Positions 26,468 to 35,730 of a stretch of 62,818 nucleotides of DNA are shown here, one piece after another. Within the stretch, counting starts at the first letter, position 1. Each line of letters opens with the position of its first letter. The notes under the pieces were generated by a model, which ran no database searches, had not been told where the DNA came from, and was given only the letters and a program-made list of their open reading frames with translations. The translations under genes and the position numbers were made by a program. Source of the stretch: Brotaphodocola catenula (GTDB taxonomy: Bacteria > Bacillota > Clostridia > Lachnospirales > Lachnospiraceae); NCBI GenBank assembly GCA_020686985.1, contig JAJEPU010000020.1, positions 1 through 62,818 of the forward strand, read 5' to 3'.

Positions 26468-27868
26468 GTGATTCATCAGTATAAAAATAATGGTTACAAC
26501 ATCGTGATGGATATTGCCAGCGGATCAGTTCATGTTGTGGACGATGTCGTTTATGACGCAATTGCCATGCTTGAGCCGGCAATCGGTGAGATCGAGTCCG
26601 CTATGCCGATCCCGGCAGAAGCCCGCGCAGAGGCAAAGCAGAAGCTGTCTGAGATATATCCGGAGGCAGATGTTGAGGAGGCTCTGAGCGATGTTCAGGA
26701 GCTGATTGACGCAGAGGAGCTGTATACAAAGGACATTTATCACAACTATGTGATGGATTTCAAGAAGAGAAAGACCGTCGTGAAGGCGCTGTGCCTGCAT
26801 ATCGCGCATGACTGTAATTTAGCATGCCGTTATTGCTTTGCGGAGGAGGGCGAGTACCACGGTCGTCGTGCCCTGATGAGCTTTGAGGTCGGCAAGAAGG
26901 CTTTGGATTTCCTGATTGCAAACTCCGGAAACCGAAGAAATCTGGAGGTCGATTTCTTCGGCGGAGAACCGCTCATGAACTGGAACGTTGTAAAACAGCT
27001 TGTTGAGTACGGTCGTTCCCAGGAGGAGCCACACAACAAGAAGTTCCGCTTTACTCTGACGACAAACGGTGTACTCTTAAATGATGAGATCATGGAGTTC
27101 TGTAACCGTGAGATGGCGAACGTTGTCCTAAGTCTGGACGGACGAAAGGAAGTCAACGATCGCATGCGTCCGACGAGAAACGGTCACGGAAGCAGTTACG
27201 ACATCATTGTTCCGAAGTTCCAGAAATTTGCAAAGAGCCGTGAGGACAGAGATTACTATGTGCGCGGAACCTTTACCCGCAATAACCTCGATTTCAGCGA
27301 GGATGTAAAGCATTACGCAGATCTCGGATTTGAACAGCTTTCCATGGAGCCGGTTGTCGCAGCACCGGAAGAGCCGTACTCGATCCGCGAGGAAGATCTC
27401 CCGCAGATTCTTGAGGAGTACGATCGCCTTGCAGTAGAGTACTTAAAGCGCAGGAAAGAGGGAAAAGGATTTAACTTCTTCCACTTTATGATTGATTTGA
27501 GCCAGGGACCGTGTGTGGCAAAGCGCCTCTCCGGTTGTGGTTCAGGAACGGAGTACCTTGCAGTTACTCCGTGGGGAGATTTCTATCCGTGCCATCAGTT
27601 CGTCGGCAATGAGAAGTTCCTCATGGGAAATGTGGATACCGGAATCGTTCGCGAGGACATTCGCGATGAGTTTAAGCTCTGTAACGTATATGCAAAGGAA
27701 AAATGCCGGGATTGCTTCGCTCGCTTCTATTGCAGTGGTGGATGCGCAGCAAATTCCTACAATTTCCACGGAAAAATCACGGACACTTATGACATCGGAT
27801 GCGAAATGCAGAAGAAGAGAATTGAGTGTGCGATTATGATTAAAGCTGCGCTTGCTGACGAGGACTAA
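26468..27868 (+). CDS. scfB: SCIFF peptide thioether maturase, radical SAM/SPASM
   Basis: 466 residues. An N-terminal peptide-binding (RRE-like) region spans about residues 1-90. The radical SAM cluster is CNLACRYC (C116, C120, C123), followed by the FFGGEPLMNW motif. The C-terminal SPASM domain carries the auxiliary cluster cysteines (CHQF, CNVYAKEKCRDCFARFYCSG, then GC). It forms the thioether cross-link in the ScfA peptide using S-adenosylmethionine. The start is GTG 26468 behind AAGGAG. secDF, tgt and yajC follow in the same direction. Confidence 0.96.
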   Translation: MIHQYKNNGYNIVMDIASGSVHVVDDVVYDAIAMLEPAIGEIESAMPIPAEARAEAKQKLSEIYPEADVEEALSDVQELIDAEELYTKDIYHNYVMDFKKRKTVVKALCLHIAHDCNLACRYCFAEEGEYHGRRALMSFEVGKKALDFLIANSGNRRNLEVDFFGGEPLMNWNVVKQLVEYGRSQEEPHNKKFRFTLTTNGVLLNDEIMEFCNREMANVVLSLDGRKEVNDRMRPTRNGHGSSYDIIVPKFQKFAKSREDRDYYVRGTFTRNNLDFSEDVKHYADLGFEQLSMEPVVAAPEEPYSIREEDLPQILEEYDRLAVEYLKRRKEGKGFNFFHFMIDLSQGPCVAKRLSGCGSGTEYLAVTPWGDFYPCHQFVGNEKFLMGNVDTGIVREDIRDEFKLCNVYAKEKCRDCFARFYCSGGCAANSYNFHGKITDTYDIGCEMQKKRIECAIMIKAALADED

Positions 27869-27928
27869 TCGTCAGCCGGTGCAGTCGCCGTGGAGAGGAG
27901 AATCCTTTGACGGCGGAAAGGAGACAAC

Positions 27929-30091
27929 ATGAAGAACAGCAAGACAAAGGGTCTGATTGGTCTGCTGATTCTGCTGGTGGCAGTTGTCGGTTTCGGATTT
28001 CTCGGTTATAAGACTGTTGGAGATGTGAAGCTCGGACTGGACCTTGCCGGCGGTGTCAGCATCACCTATCAGGCGGTGGAGGACAATCCTTCTTCCGAGG
28101 AGATGTCCGATACCATCTACAAACTTCAGCAGAGAGTGCAGAATTACAGCACAGAGGCTGAGGTTTACCAGGAGGGCAGTAATCGAATCAACATCGATAT
28201 TCCGGGTGTGAGCGATGCGAATGCCATTCTGGAAGAACTCGGAAAGCCGGGTTCTCTGACGTTTACCGATGAGAGCGGAAATGTGCTCTTAACCGGAGAT
28301 CAGGTGGCAACTGCAAAGGCAGGAATCATCGATCAGAAGAACGGTCAGAAGAGTTATGTCGTAAGCCTGACATTTACGGACGAGGGAACAAAGACGTTCG
28401 CAGATGCAACGACAGCAAATGTCGGAAAGAGAATCGCAATCATTTACGACGGACAGGTTTACTCCGCTCCGCTTGTCCGCGAGGCAATCACCGGAGGTCA
28501 GTGCCAGATCGATGGAATGGCTTCCTACGAGGAGGCTGAGAACCTGGCATCCACGATCCGTATCGGTTCCCTTTCTCTCGAACTTGAAGAACTGCGTTCC
28601 AACGTGGTAGGCGCAAAGCTGGGACAGGAAGCGATCTCGACAAGCCTCAAGGCAGGTGCAGTCGGATTTGCAATCCTTGTCGTATTTATGCTTGTCGTTT
28701 ACCTGCTTCCGGGTCTGTCCGCTGTGATCGCCCTGACTCTGTATGTAGGACTTGTGGTTCTTCTGCTGGCAGCTTTTGAGGTGACATTGACTCTGCCGGG
28801 AATCGCAGGAATCATCCTGTCAGTCGGCATGGCAGTTGATGCAAATGTCATCATCTTTACCCGTATCAAGGAGGAGATCGGTCTTGGTCACTCCGTTCAG
28901 AATGCGATCAAGGCAGGATTTGCAAAAGCGCTCTCCGCAATCGTTGACGGAAACGTGACGACGCTGATTGCCGCTGTGGTTCTGTATTTCCGCGGTTCCG
29001 GTACGGTAAAGGGATTTGCAACGACTCTGGCAATCGGTATCGTTCTGTCGATGTTTACCGCCCTCGTTGTGACGAGAGGAGCTCTTTATGCATTCTATGC
29101 ACTCGGACTTCAGAGCCCGAAGCTCTACGGCAGTAAGACGACGAAGAAGGTTTACAATGTCTTAAAGATCCGCAAGGCAGTTTTTGCGATCTCTGTTCTG
29201 ATCCTTTTGGCAGGCGGAGCTGGCATGGGAATCAACAATTCCAAGACAGGTCATCTCTTCCATTACAGCATGGACTTCACCGGTGGTACTTCCACAAGTG
29301 TGACCTTCAATGAGGAGATGTCTCTTGAGGATATTTCTTCAAAGGTCGTTCCGGTTGTTGAAAAAGTGACCGGAGATGCCGATGTGCAGACCCAGAAGGT
29401 TGCAGGAACGAGTGAGGTTATCATCAAGACGAAGACGCTGAATGTCGATCAGAGACAGGCACTCGAGGAAGAGCTTGTAAACGAGTTTGGCGTGGACGGA
29501 AGCAAGATCACAGCTGAGAGCATTTCCGGCGCAGTCAGCACGGAGATGAAGCGTGATGCCGCAGTTGCACTCGCAATTGCAGGTGTTCTGATGCTTCTCT
29601 ACATCTGGGCTCGTTTCCGCGACATCCGTCTGGCAGCAAGCTCCGTCATCGCACTGATGCACGATGTTCTCGTCGTTGTCTCCTGTTATGCACTGTTTGG
29701 ATGGTCGGTTGGATCTACGTTTATCGCCTGTGTCCTGACGATTGTGGGATACTCGATCAACGCGACGATCGTAATTTTTGACCGTATCCGTGAAAATCTG
29801 GCAATTCAGGGCAAGAGAACGCTCGAGGAAGTTGTCAACACAAGTATCACTGAGACCCTGACCCGAAGCATCAACACTTCTCTGACCACATTTGTGATGG
29901 TTCTGGCTCTCTACATTATGGGAGTTTCCTCCATCCGTGAGTTTGCACTTCCGTTGATGGTTGGCGTTATGTGCGGTACCTATTCTTCTGTATGCCTGTC
30001 CGGTTCCCTCTGGTATGAGCTGACAGTTCGGAAGAACAAGAAGGTGGCTGAGGCGAAGGCACAAGCAAAGAAAGCAAAGGCAAAGAAATGA
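27929..30091 (+). CDS. secDF: SecDF protein-export membrane protein, fused
   Basis: 720 residues. The SecD half starts with a membrane anchor and DVKLGLDLAGGVSITYQ, has a P1 periplasmic-type domain, then six transmembrane segments with GMAVDANVIIFTRIKEE. The SecF half repeats the pattern (DFTGGTS, then TIVGYSINATIVIFDRIREN). The complex uses the proton gradient to help SecYEG pull proteins out. Both halves in one chain is usual for Firmicutes. AAAGGAG precedes ATG 27929, and ATGA overlaps the start of tgt by four bases. Confidence 0.96.
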   Translation: MKNSKTKGLIGLLILLVAVVGFGFLGYKTVGDVKLGLDLAGGVSITYQAVEDNPSSEEMSDTIYKLQQRVQNYSTEAEVYQEGSNRINIDIPGVSDANAILEELGKPGSLTFTDESGNVLLTGDQVATAKAGIIDQKNGQKSYVVSLTFTDEGTKTFADATTANVGKRIAIIYDGQVYSAPLVREAITGGQCQIDGMASYEEAENLASTIRIGSLSLELEELRSNVVGAKLGQEAISTSLKAGAVGFAILVVFMLVVYLLPGLSAVIALTLYVGLVVLLLAAFEVTLTLPGIAGIILSVGMAVDANVIIFTRIKEEIGLGHSVQNAIKAGFAKALSAIVDGNVTTLIAAVVLYFRGSGTVKGFATTLAIGIVLSMFTALVVTRGALYAFYALGLQSPKLYGSKTTKKVYNVLKIRKAVFAISVLILLAGGAGMGINNSKTGHLFHYSMDFTGGTSTSVTFNEEMSLEDISSKVVPVVEKVTGDADVQTQKVAGTSEVIIKTKTLNVDQRQALEEELVNEFGVDGSKITAESISGAVSTEMKRDAAVALAIAGVLMLLYIWARFRDIRLAASSVIALMHDVLVVVSCYALFGWSVGSTFIACVLTIVGYSINATIVIFDRIRENLAIQGKRTLEEVVNTSITETLTRSINTSLTTFVMVLALYIMGVSSIREFALPLMVGVMCGTYSSVCLSGSLWYELTVRKNKKVAEAKAQAKKAKAKK

Positions 30092-31221
30092 AATACAAAC
30101 TGATTACTACGGATGGACGCGCAAAGCGTGCCGAGGTGGAGACTGTTCACGGAACCGTCCAGACGCCGTTGTTTATGAACGTAGGTACGGTGGCTGCAAT
30201 CAAAGGCGCAGTTTCCACCGATGACCTGCGCCAGATCGGCACTCAGGTGGAGCTTTCCAACACCTACCATCTGCATGTGCGCACCGGTGACAAGCTGATC
30301 AAACAGTTTGGCGGTCTGCACAAGTTTATGAACTGGGATCGCCCGATCCTCACGGACTCCGGCGGATTTCAGGTTTTCTCCCTTGCAGGTTTAAGAAAGA
30401 TCAAGGAGGAAGGCGTTTACTTCCAGTCTCATATCGATGGTCATAAGATCTTTATGGGACCGGAGGAGAGCATGCAGATTCAGTCGAATCTCGCTTCCAC
30501 GATTGCGATGGCATTTGATGAGTGTCCGCCGAGCCATGCAGAGCGCTCTTACATTCAGAATTCGGTAGAACGGACGACGAGATGGCTTGAGCGCTGTAAG
30601 AAAGAGATGGCTCGCTTAAATTCTCTGCCGGATACGATCAACAAAGAACAGCTCCTGTTTGGTATCAATCAGGGTGGTGTTGTCGATGAGATCCGAATTG
30701 CTCATGCAAAGACGATCGCAGATATGGATCTCGATGGCTATGCAATCGGTGGACTTGCAGTCGGAGAGACGCATGAGGAGATGTATCACATCCTCGATGT
30801 GACCGTTCCTCACCTTCCGCAGAACAAGCCGACTTACCTCATGGGTGTCGGAACTCCTGCGAACATTCTGGAGGCAGTGGACAGGGGCGTAGACTTCTTT
30901 GACTGTGTATACCCGTCAAGAAATGGTCGTCACAGCCATGTATACACGAATCATGGAAAGCTGAATCTGCTGAACCAGAAATATGAACTGGACCCTCGTC
31001 CAATCGAGGAGGGATGCCAGTGTCCGGCATGCCGTTCTTACAGCAGAGCGTATATTCGTCATCTGTTCAAGGCGAAAGAAATGCTCGGAATGAGATTATG
31101 TGTCTTGCATAATCTGTACTTTTATAATACAATGATGACGGAGATTCGCGAAGCGATCGAACAGCACCGCTATGCAGCCTATAAAGCAGAAAAGCTGGCA
31201 GGAATGGAAGCGGGAGAATAA
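30088..31221 (+). CDS. tgt: queuine tRNA-ribosyltransferase
   Basis: 377 residues. It swaps guanine 34 of tRNAs with GUN anticodons for preQ1, the queuosine pathway step. Motifs: LTDSGGFQVFSLAGL (the first Asp is a base-exchange acid), GINQGGVVDEIR, the nucleophile in GVDFFDCVYPSRNGRH, and a zinc site CQCPACRSYSRAYIRHL. Two likely substrates, tRNA-Asn and tRNA-Asp (both GUN anticodons), are encoded at 11.6-12.0 kb. It is coupled to secDF by an ATGA overlap. Confidence 0.98.
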   Translation: MKYKLITTDGRAKRAEVETVHGTVQTPLFMNVGTVAAIKGAVSTDDLRQIGTQVELSNTYHLHVRTGDKLIKQFGGLHKFMNWDRPILTDSGGFQVFSLAGLRKIKEEGVYFQSHIDGHKIFMGPEESMQIQSNLASTIAMAFDECPPSHAERSYIQNSVERTTRWLERCKKEMARLNSLPDTINKEQLLFGINQGGVVDEIRIAHAKTIADMDLDGYAIGGLAVGETHEEMYHILDVTVPHLPQNKPTYLMGVGTPANILEAVDRGVDFFDCVYPSRNGRHSHVYTNHGKLNLLNQKYELDPRPIEEGCQCPACRSYSRAYIRHLFKAKEMLGMRLCVLHNLYFYNTMMTEIREAIEQHRYAAYKAEKLAGMEAGE

Positions 31222-31236
31222 GGAGGAGTTTGTATC

Positions 31237-31527
31237 ATGTTACAGGCAACAGGAATGTCTATGCCGCTTCTGGTGGGTTATATTATTTTCTTTTGTGCTC
31301 TGATGTATTTTACGGCAATTCGCCCACAGCAGAAAGAGAAGAAGAAACAGGAAGAGCTGATTGCTTCCGTAGCAGTAGGCGATACTGTTCTGACAAGCAG
31401 TGGTTTTTACGGTGTGATCATCGATATGACAGACGATACGGTAATCGTGGAGTTTGGAAATAACAAGAACTGCCGTATTCCGATGCAGAAGGCAGCGATC
31501 GTTCAGATCGAGAAGCCGGAGGCATAA
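31237..31527 (+). CDS. yajC: preprotein translocase subunit YajC
   Basis: 96 residues: one transmembrane helix (LLVGYIIFFCALMYFTAIRP), then the YajC cytosolic motif QQKEKKKQEELIASVAVGDT and VLTSSGFYGVI. It associates with SecDF. AAGGAGG precedes ATG 31237. Last gene of the secDF-tgt-yajC unit, closed by a strong terminator. Confidence 0.95.
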   Translation: MLQATGMSMPLLVGYIIFFCALMYFTAIRPQQKEKKKQEELIASVAVGDTVLTSSGFYGVIIDMTDDTVIVEFGNNKNCRIPMQKAAIVQIEKPEA

Positions 31528-31550
31528 GAATCGCAAAAGTAAGAAAGAAA

Positions 31551-31597
31551 AGTGGCTTGCGTAACCGTTTCAGTTGCGCAAGCCACTTTCTTTTTTG
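31551..31597 (+). terminator. intrinsic terminator after yajC
   Basis: AGTGGCTTGCG (31551-31561) pairs perfectly with CGCAAGCCACT (31577-31587), followed by TTCTTTTTT and then the GTATGATAGGAAAT motif. Confidence 0.93.
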
Positions 31598-31626
31598 TAT
31601 GATAGGAAATTCTTTTTGATAGAAAT

Positions 31627-32487
31627 TTATTTCTCCCATCTTCCGGAAGCACCGCACGGAAGAACAAGTCCGGTTTCCTTTACCGGGAGACCGATTTCCT
31701 GAGAGTCCACATGACCGCCGTATTTGGAAACGACCTCAAGAGAGATCATGTAAGTCAGGACAGCCGGAGCGAGACCGGTTGTGTAGGAGTTGATCAGGAA
31801 AAACAGCGGATCGTCGGAGAGAAGCTGTGCACACAGCTTGACGAGTGGGTGGATGGCGTCTTCAATTTTCCAGATCTCACCCTTTGGTCCACGGCCGTAG
31901 GACGGCGGGTCCATGATGATCGCGTCGTAGTGATTGCCACGGCGGATCTCGCGCTCTACGAATTTCACACAGTCATCGACAAGCCAGCGGATCGGGGCAT
32001 CTGAGAGACCGGAGGAAATCGCGTTCTCTTTTGCCCAGGCAACCATTCCCTTGGAAGCGTCGACGTGAGTGACGGAAGCTCCTGCTTTTGCAGCTGCGAG
32101 AGTCGCACCGCCTGTGTATGCAAAAAGATTTAAGACCTTGATCGGGCGATTTGCCTGACGGATCTTGTCACTGAACCAATCCCAGTTTGCTGCCTGCTCC
32201 GGAAAGAGTCCGGTGTGCTTGAAGCTGAACGGTTTTAAGTTGAAGGTGAGTCCACGGTATCCGATCGTCCACTGCTCCGGGAGATCGAAAAACTCCCACT
32301 CACCGCCACCCTTTGCGCTGCGGTGATAATGACCGTTCATGTGTCTCCATCCCTTGTGCTCGCGCGGAGTGTCCCAGATGACCTGCGGGTCCGGACGAAC
32401 AAGGAGATAATTTCCCCAACGCTCCAGTTTTTCACCTCTGGAGCAGTCGATTACCTGGTAGTCTTTCCAGTTATCTGCTAACCACAT
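31627..32487 (-). CDS. class I SAM-dependent methyltransferase, RlmI/RlmK-like
   Basis: 286 residues. Rossmann methyltransferase motifs: VLNLFAYTGGATLAAAKAG (motif I), VTHVDASKGMVAWAKEN (motif II) and the catalytic-type AIIMDPPSYGRGPKGE (motif IV, NPPY-like DPPSYG). These resemble 23S rRNA cytosine methyltransferases of the RlmI group, but without the N-terminal PUA domain. CAGGA on the minus strand selects ATG 32487 over longer in-frame starts. Convergent with yajC. The exact target is not predictable. Confidence 0.86.
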   Translation of the reverse strand: MWLADNWKDYQVIDCSRGEKLERWGNYLLVRPDPQVIWDTPREHKGWRHMNGHYHRSAKGGGEWEFFDLPEQWTIGYRGLTFNLKPFSFKHTGLFPEQAANWDWFSDKIRQANRPIKVLNLFAYTGGATLAAAKAGASVTHVDASKGMVAWAKENAISSGLSDAPIRWLVDDCVKFVEREIRRGNHYDAIIMDPPSYGRGPKGEIWKIEDAIHPLVKLCAQLLSDDPLFFLINSYTTGLAPAVLTYMISLEVVSKYGGHVDSQEIGLPVKETGLVLPCGASGRWEK

Positions 32488-32810
32488 AGTATATCCTGCC
32501 TTTCTTTGAGAACCGCGAATATCCTCTCGCGGTAAAATCATTCGTTTTCCATTCGCTTTTAAATCGGAGTATTCTGCCGGAAGTCGAAACATCACTTCTA
32601 TATAATAAAACAATATAGTGCAATATAGTTAATATAATTATAGAAGAATCTGTTTGCTTACAAATTTGCGATTGTCTTATTATAGCATTGATTGATTGTT
32701 TTGGCTACATCACCTTTATACAATCTTGTTGATCGTTGTACGGGTGATTTTTGTAGATGGAATAGAACGCAGAATTGCAGGGATTCTGATTGAAAAATAA
32801 CAGGTTTTCA

Positions 32811-32839
32811 TTTACCGTAGAAAGCAGGACGTGTATAAT
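32811..32839 (+). promoter_or_regulatory. promoter of the 32.9-kb wall-binding protein gene
   Basis: TTTACC (32811-32816), 17-base spacer, TATAAT (32834-32839), about 30 bases before the start codon. The rest of 32488-32810 is AT-rich; it holds a short hairpin CCGCGA/TCGCGG (32512-32531) upstream of the methyltransferase and a doubled CAATATAGT at about 32610-32628, but no gene. Confidence 0.6.
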
Positions 32840-32868
32840 AAGGATAAAATAACGTGAGAGGAAGAAGT

Positions 32869-34242
32869 ATGAGAAAAGAAAAATATTTGACGGCGGTGAT
32901 GCTTGCCACAGCATTATCGATCAGTTTTGGAGTACCTGCATGGGCTTCCGGGTGGACGCAGGAAAATGGAACCTGGGTATATTATGGAGTAAACGATACT
33001 CGTGTGACGAATGCATGGCGTCAGGGCGCGGACGGAGCGATGCGCTATCTCGACAGCAACGGACAGATGGCAGTCAGTTCCTGGGTCGATGATGACAACA
33101 GTTATGTGGATGAAAACGGAATCCGGATTTCCGATAAATGGCTTCAGGTTGAGAATTCTTCTAAGACATCCGGATATGATTACTATTATTTTAATCAGAG
33201 TGGCAAATGCGTAAAGAGCAAATGGGAGAAAATTGACGGCAAGTGGTATTACTTTGATGAGAAGGGCATCATGCAGACAGGCTGGATTGACGATAACCGA
33301 TATTATTCCGATGAAAATGGTGTGATGCTCACAGGATGGCAGAAACTTGATCCGCCGGAAGATGAGAAGGATAGCTATAAACGTCCGGCACCGTGGGAAA
33401 CGGATAACGGAAAGAAATGGTATTATTTTGGAAGTACAGGAAAGAAAGTTCTGCCGGATGAGAAGAAGGACAACATCAGTCAGAAGAAAATCGGTGGTTC
33501 CTATTATTGCCTTGATGAGTATGGAGCCATGCAGACAGGTTGGGTATGTGTGACCGGATCGGATTCGGATAATATTGCCGACTATCGCTATGTGGATGAG
33601 AATGGTCAGGTCAAAACGGGCTGGTACTCAATCAATCCGCCGGAAGATCTTCAGGGACAGTACGACCACGATGTCGAGTGGTTCTATTTCAACAGCAAGG
33701 GTGTGCCGAAGACGGGGCCGGAGCGTGGAGGTGCCAAGAAGAATGATTTTTCAAAAATCGGAGGAAATACCTATCTATTTGATGAGAGAGGAGTGCCGGT
33801 CTATGGGGTACAGAAAATCTACTCGGGAAGTGATGGGGATTCTTACACCGCCTACTATTTTGGAGACCGCAGTCAGAGCTGTCTCTTAAAAGGAAAGTTT
33901 ACGCTCGATGAGGCTGGCGATCAGGTGAATTATTATTTCGCTCCAGGCGGAGAGGGTTACACCGGAGTGAAGGATAATTCTTTATATTATATGGGAAAAC
34001 TCCAGAAAGCCGACAGTGGGGATCAGTATACAGTTTTCTCGATTCCACAGGGAAATTGCTACAACAATTATGTCGTCAATACATCCGGAAAGATTGTGAA
34101 GAATACAACTGTAAAAGACAAGACAGGAACGAAATATAAGACAAACAGCAGTGGAATCCTCGTGAAAGAAGATGACGAGGTTGTAAGCGGAGGCGATTAC
34201 ACCGAGCCGAGAGAGCCGGAGTGGAGCGCTTGGAGCGAGTAA
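32869..34242 (+). CDS. secreted cell-wall-binding repeat protein
   Basis: 457 residues. Signal peptide (LTAVMLATALSISFGVPAWA), then almost entirely choline-binding-type repeats with W/Y-rich turns: GTWVYYGVNDTRVTNAWRQG, KWYYFDEKGIMQTGWI, YYSDENGVMLTGWQ, SYYCLDEYGAMQTGWV, WFYFNSKGVPKTG, TYLFDERGVPVYG. There is no separate catalytic domain, and the tail is acidic (YTEPREPEWSAWSE). AGAGGAAG selects ATG 32869 over GTG 32854. It should sit on the cell wall; unlike the other three wall-binding proteins here it lacks the beta/FN3-like N-terminal domains. Confidence 0.88.
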   Translation: MRKEKYLTAVMLATALSISFGVPAWASGWTQENGTWVYYGVNDTRVTNAWRQGADGAMRYLDSNGQMAVSSWVDDDNSYVDENGIRISDKWLQVENSSKTSGYDYYYFNQSGKCVKSKWEKIDGKWYYFDEKGIMQTGWIDDNRYYSDENGVMLTGWQKLDPPEDEKDSYKRPAPWETDNGKKWYYFGSTGKKVLPDEKKDNISQKKIGGSYYCLDEYGAMQTGWVCVTGSDSDNIADYRYVDENGQVKTGWYSINPPEDLQGQYDHDVEWFYFNSKGVPKTGPERGGAKKNDFSKIGGNTYLFDERGVPVYGVQKIYSGSDGDSYTAYYFGDRSQSCLLKGKFTLDEAGDQVNYYFAPGGEGYTGVKDNSLYYMGKLQKADSGDQYTVFSIPQGNCYNNYVVNTSGKIVKNTTVKDKTGTKYKTNSSGILVKEDDEVVSGGDYTEPREPEWSAWSE

Positions 34243-34280
34243 AGCGAAGGGGAAGCATATTTATATTCAGTATATAATGG

Positions 34281-34358
34281 GGCGCGCCTCCGGCGAAATA
34301 AGGTGTGCAAACTCGTTCTCACACGGGTTTGCCCATCCTTTTTTGCCGGAGGCGCGCC
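34281..34358 (-). repeat. structured intergenic element, family E, short copy 3
   Basis: A perfect 14-bp stem, GGCGCGCCTCCGGC (34281-34294) / GCCGGAGGCGCGCC (34345-34358), encloses a core that reads GCAAACCCGTGTGAGA, ACGAGTTTGC on the minus strand. The same GCAAACCCGTGTGAGA block is in copy 2 at 25989; the inner arm of the longer copies is missing. It lies between the wall-binding gene and the ribosomal operon promoter and could also stop transcription. Confidence 0.7.
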
Positions 34359-34403
34359 AGACAATGTATCCATAAAAAAACATAAAAATAATTTAAAAAC
34401 CGC

Positions 34404-34432
34404 TTGCAATTTCCAAAAAGACATGCTATTAT
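34404..34432 (+). promoter_or_regulatory. main promoter of the ribosomal protein operon
   Basis: TTGCAA (34404-34409), 17-base spacer, TATTAT (34427-34432). Transcription would start near 34439, giving a leader of about 260 bases before rpsJ. Confidence 0.75.
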
Positions 34433-34439
34433 AGGGGAG

Positions 34440-34697
34440 CTGTGACATGATAGCGATGAAACGAGAGGTTGCTACCTAGGATGAGGTAGGTTTTCCGCGG
34501 AGCGAATGTCAAGTTAGGAAACTGACGACAAGTCACTGTACAAATTGAACAGCTGTAATTAAGATCGAGATTAAGTATCGAGAGATAGAGTAATGCAGTA
34601 ACGCAGTGTGGGGTCCAGGGCGACACACACGGAGAAGTGTACAGTCACCGCTTGTCGTACTTCGAATGAAAAGTGCGAAAAGGAGGCGACTTTTTTT
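34440..34697 (+). promoter_or_regulatory. structured 5' leader of the S10 operon
   Basis: About 258 non-coding bases. Local hairpin CTACCT-AGGATG-AGGTAG (34472-34489). Long-range pairing joins CGACAAG (34526-34532) with CTTGTCG (34651-34657) and ACTGTAC (34535-34541) with GTACAGT (34639-34645), giving a branched fold over the whole leader. S10 leaders of Firmicutes are known autoregulatory sites; the ligand protein here is inferred, not shown. It ends with AGGAGG for rpsJ. Confidence 0.65.
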
Positions 34698-35015
34698 ATG
34701 GCAAGTCAAGTAATGAGAATCACGTTAAAGGCTTACGATCACCAGCTGGTTGATCAGTCTGCCGGAAAAATTATCGAGACCGTAAAGAAAACAGGAGCAC
34801 AGGTGAGCGGACCGGTGCCGTTACCGACCAAGAAAGAGGTTGTAACAATTCTGAGAGCGGTACACAAGTACAAAGATTCCAGAGAGCAGTTCGAGCAGAG
34901 AACTCACAAGAGACTGATTGATATCACCACCCCGAGCCAGAAGACCGTAGATGCACTGTCTAAGCTGGAAATGCCGGCTGGTGTTTATATCGATATCAAA
35001 ATGAAGCAGAAATAA
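34698..35015 (+). CDS. rpsJ: 30S ribosomal protein S10
   Basis: 105 residues. Matches S10 throughout ([46 protein letters not shown]). S10 sits in the 30S head and also takes part in antitermination with NusB. AGGAGG at 34681-34686 selects ATG 34698; the in-frame extension to 34608 lies in the leader. First gene of the S10 operon. Confidence 0.98.
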   Translation: MASQVMRITLKAYDHQLVDQSAGKIIETVKKTGAQVSGPVPLPTKKEVVTILRAVHKYKDSREQFEQRTHKRLIDITTPSQKTVDALSKLEMPAGVYIDIKMKQK

Positions 35016-35066
35016 GACTTTAGTATGATTGCCAAAAAAGGTAATCCGCTGTAAGGAGGAAATGAA

Positions 35067-35702
35067 ATGAAGAAAGCTATCTTAGCTACCAAAGTCGGAA
35101 TGACCCAGATCTTCAACGAAGACGGTGTACTGGTTCCGGTAACGGTTCTTCAGGCTGGTCCGTGCGTAGTAACGCAGGTTAAGACCATGGAGAACGATGG
35201 CTACAAGGCCGTACAGGTTGGTTTTGTTGACAAGAGAGAGAAACTGGTTAGCAAGCCGGTAAAGGGACACTTCGACAAGGCTGGTGTTTCTTATAAGAGA
35301 TTTATCAGAGAGTTCCGTTTTGAGAACGCAGAAGATTACTCCGTAAAGGACGAGATCAAGGCTGACATCTTCGCTGCTGGCGATAAGATCGATGCAACTG
35401 CTGTTTCTAAGGGAAAAGGTTTCCAGGGCGCGATCAAGAGATTTGGTCAGCACAGAGGACCGATGGCTCATGGTTCTAAGTTCCATCGTCATCAGGGTTC
35501 CAACGGTGCATGTTCCGATCCGAGCAAGGTATTCAAGGGTAAGGGAATGCCGGGTCACATGGGAAGCAAGCAGGTAACCGTTCAGAATCTTCAGGTTGTC
35601 AGAGTTGACGCTGAGAATAATCTGATTCTGGTTAAGGGCGCTGTTCCAGGACCGAAGAAATCTTTAGTAACGCTGAAAGAAACAGTGAAGGCTAGCAAGT
35701 AA
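35067..35702 (+). CDS. rplC: 50S ribosomal protein L3
   Basis: 211 residues, standard length. [20 protein letters not shown] at the start and the conserved loop near [20 protein letters not shown] that reaches toward the peptidyl transferase centre. L3 is an early assembly protein of 23S rRNA. AAGGAGG precedes ATG 35067; 51 bases after rpsJ. Confidence 0.98.
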   Translation: MKKAILATKVGMTQIFNEDGVLVPVTVLQAGPCVVTQVKTMENDGYKAVQVGFVDKREKLVSKPVKGHFDKAGVSYKRFIREFRFENAEDYSVKDEIKADIFAAGDKIDATAVSKGKGFQGAIKRFGQHRGPMAHGSKFHRHQGSNGACSDPSKVFKGKGMPGHMGSKQVTVQNLQVVRVDAENNLILVKGAVPGPKKSLVTLKETVKASK

Positions 35703-35730
35703 GCCTTGACGAGAAAGGAGGAACACACAG

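Noticed and set aside
34608-34697. N-terminal extension of S10
   Set aside because: The segment is part of the structured leader; the AGGAGG and S10 homology both point to ATG 34698.
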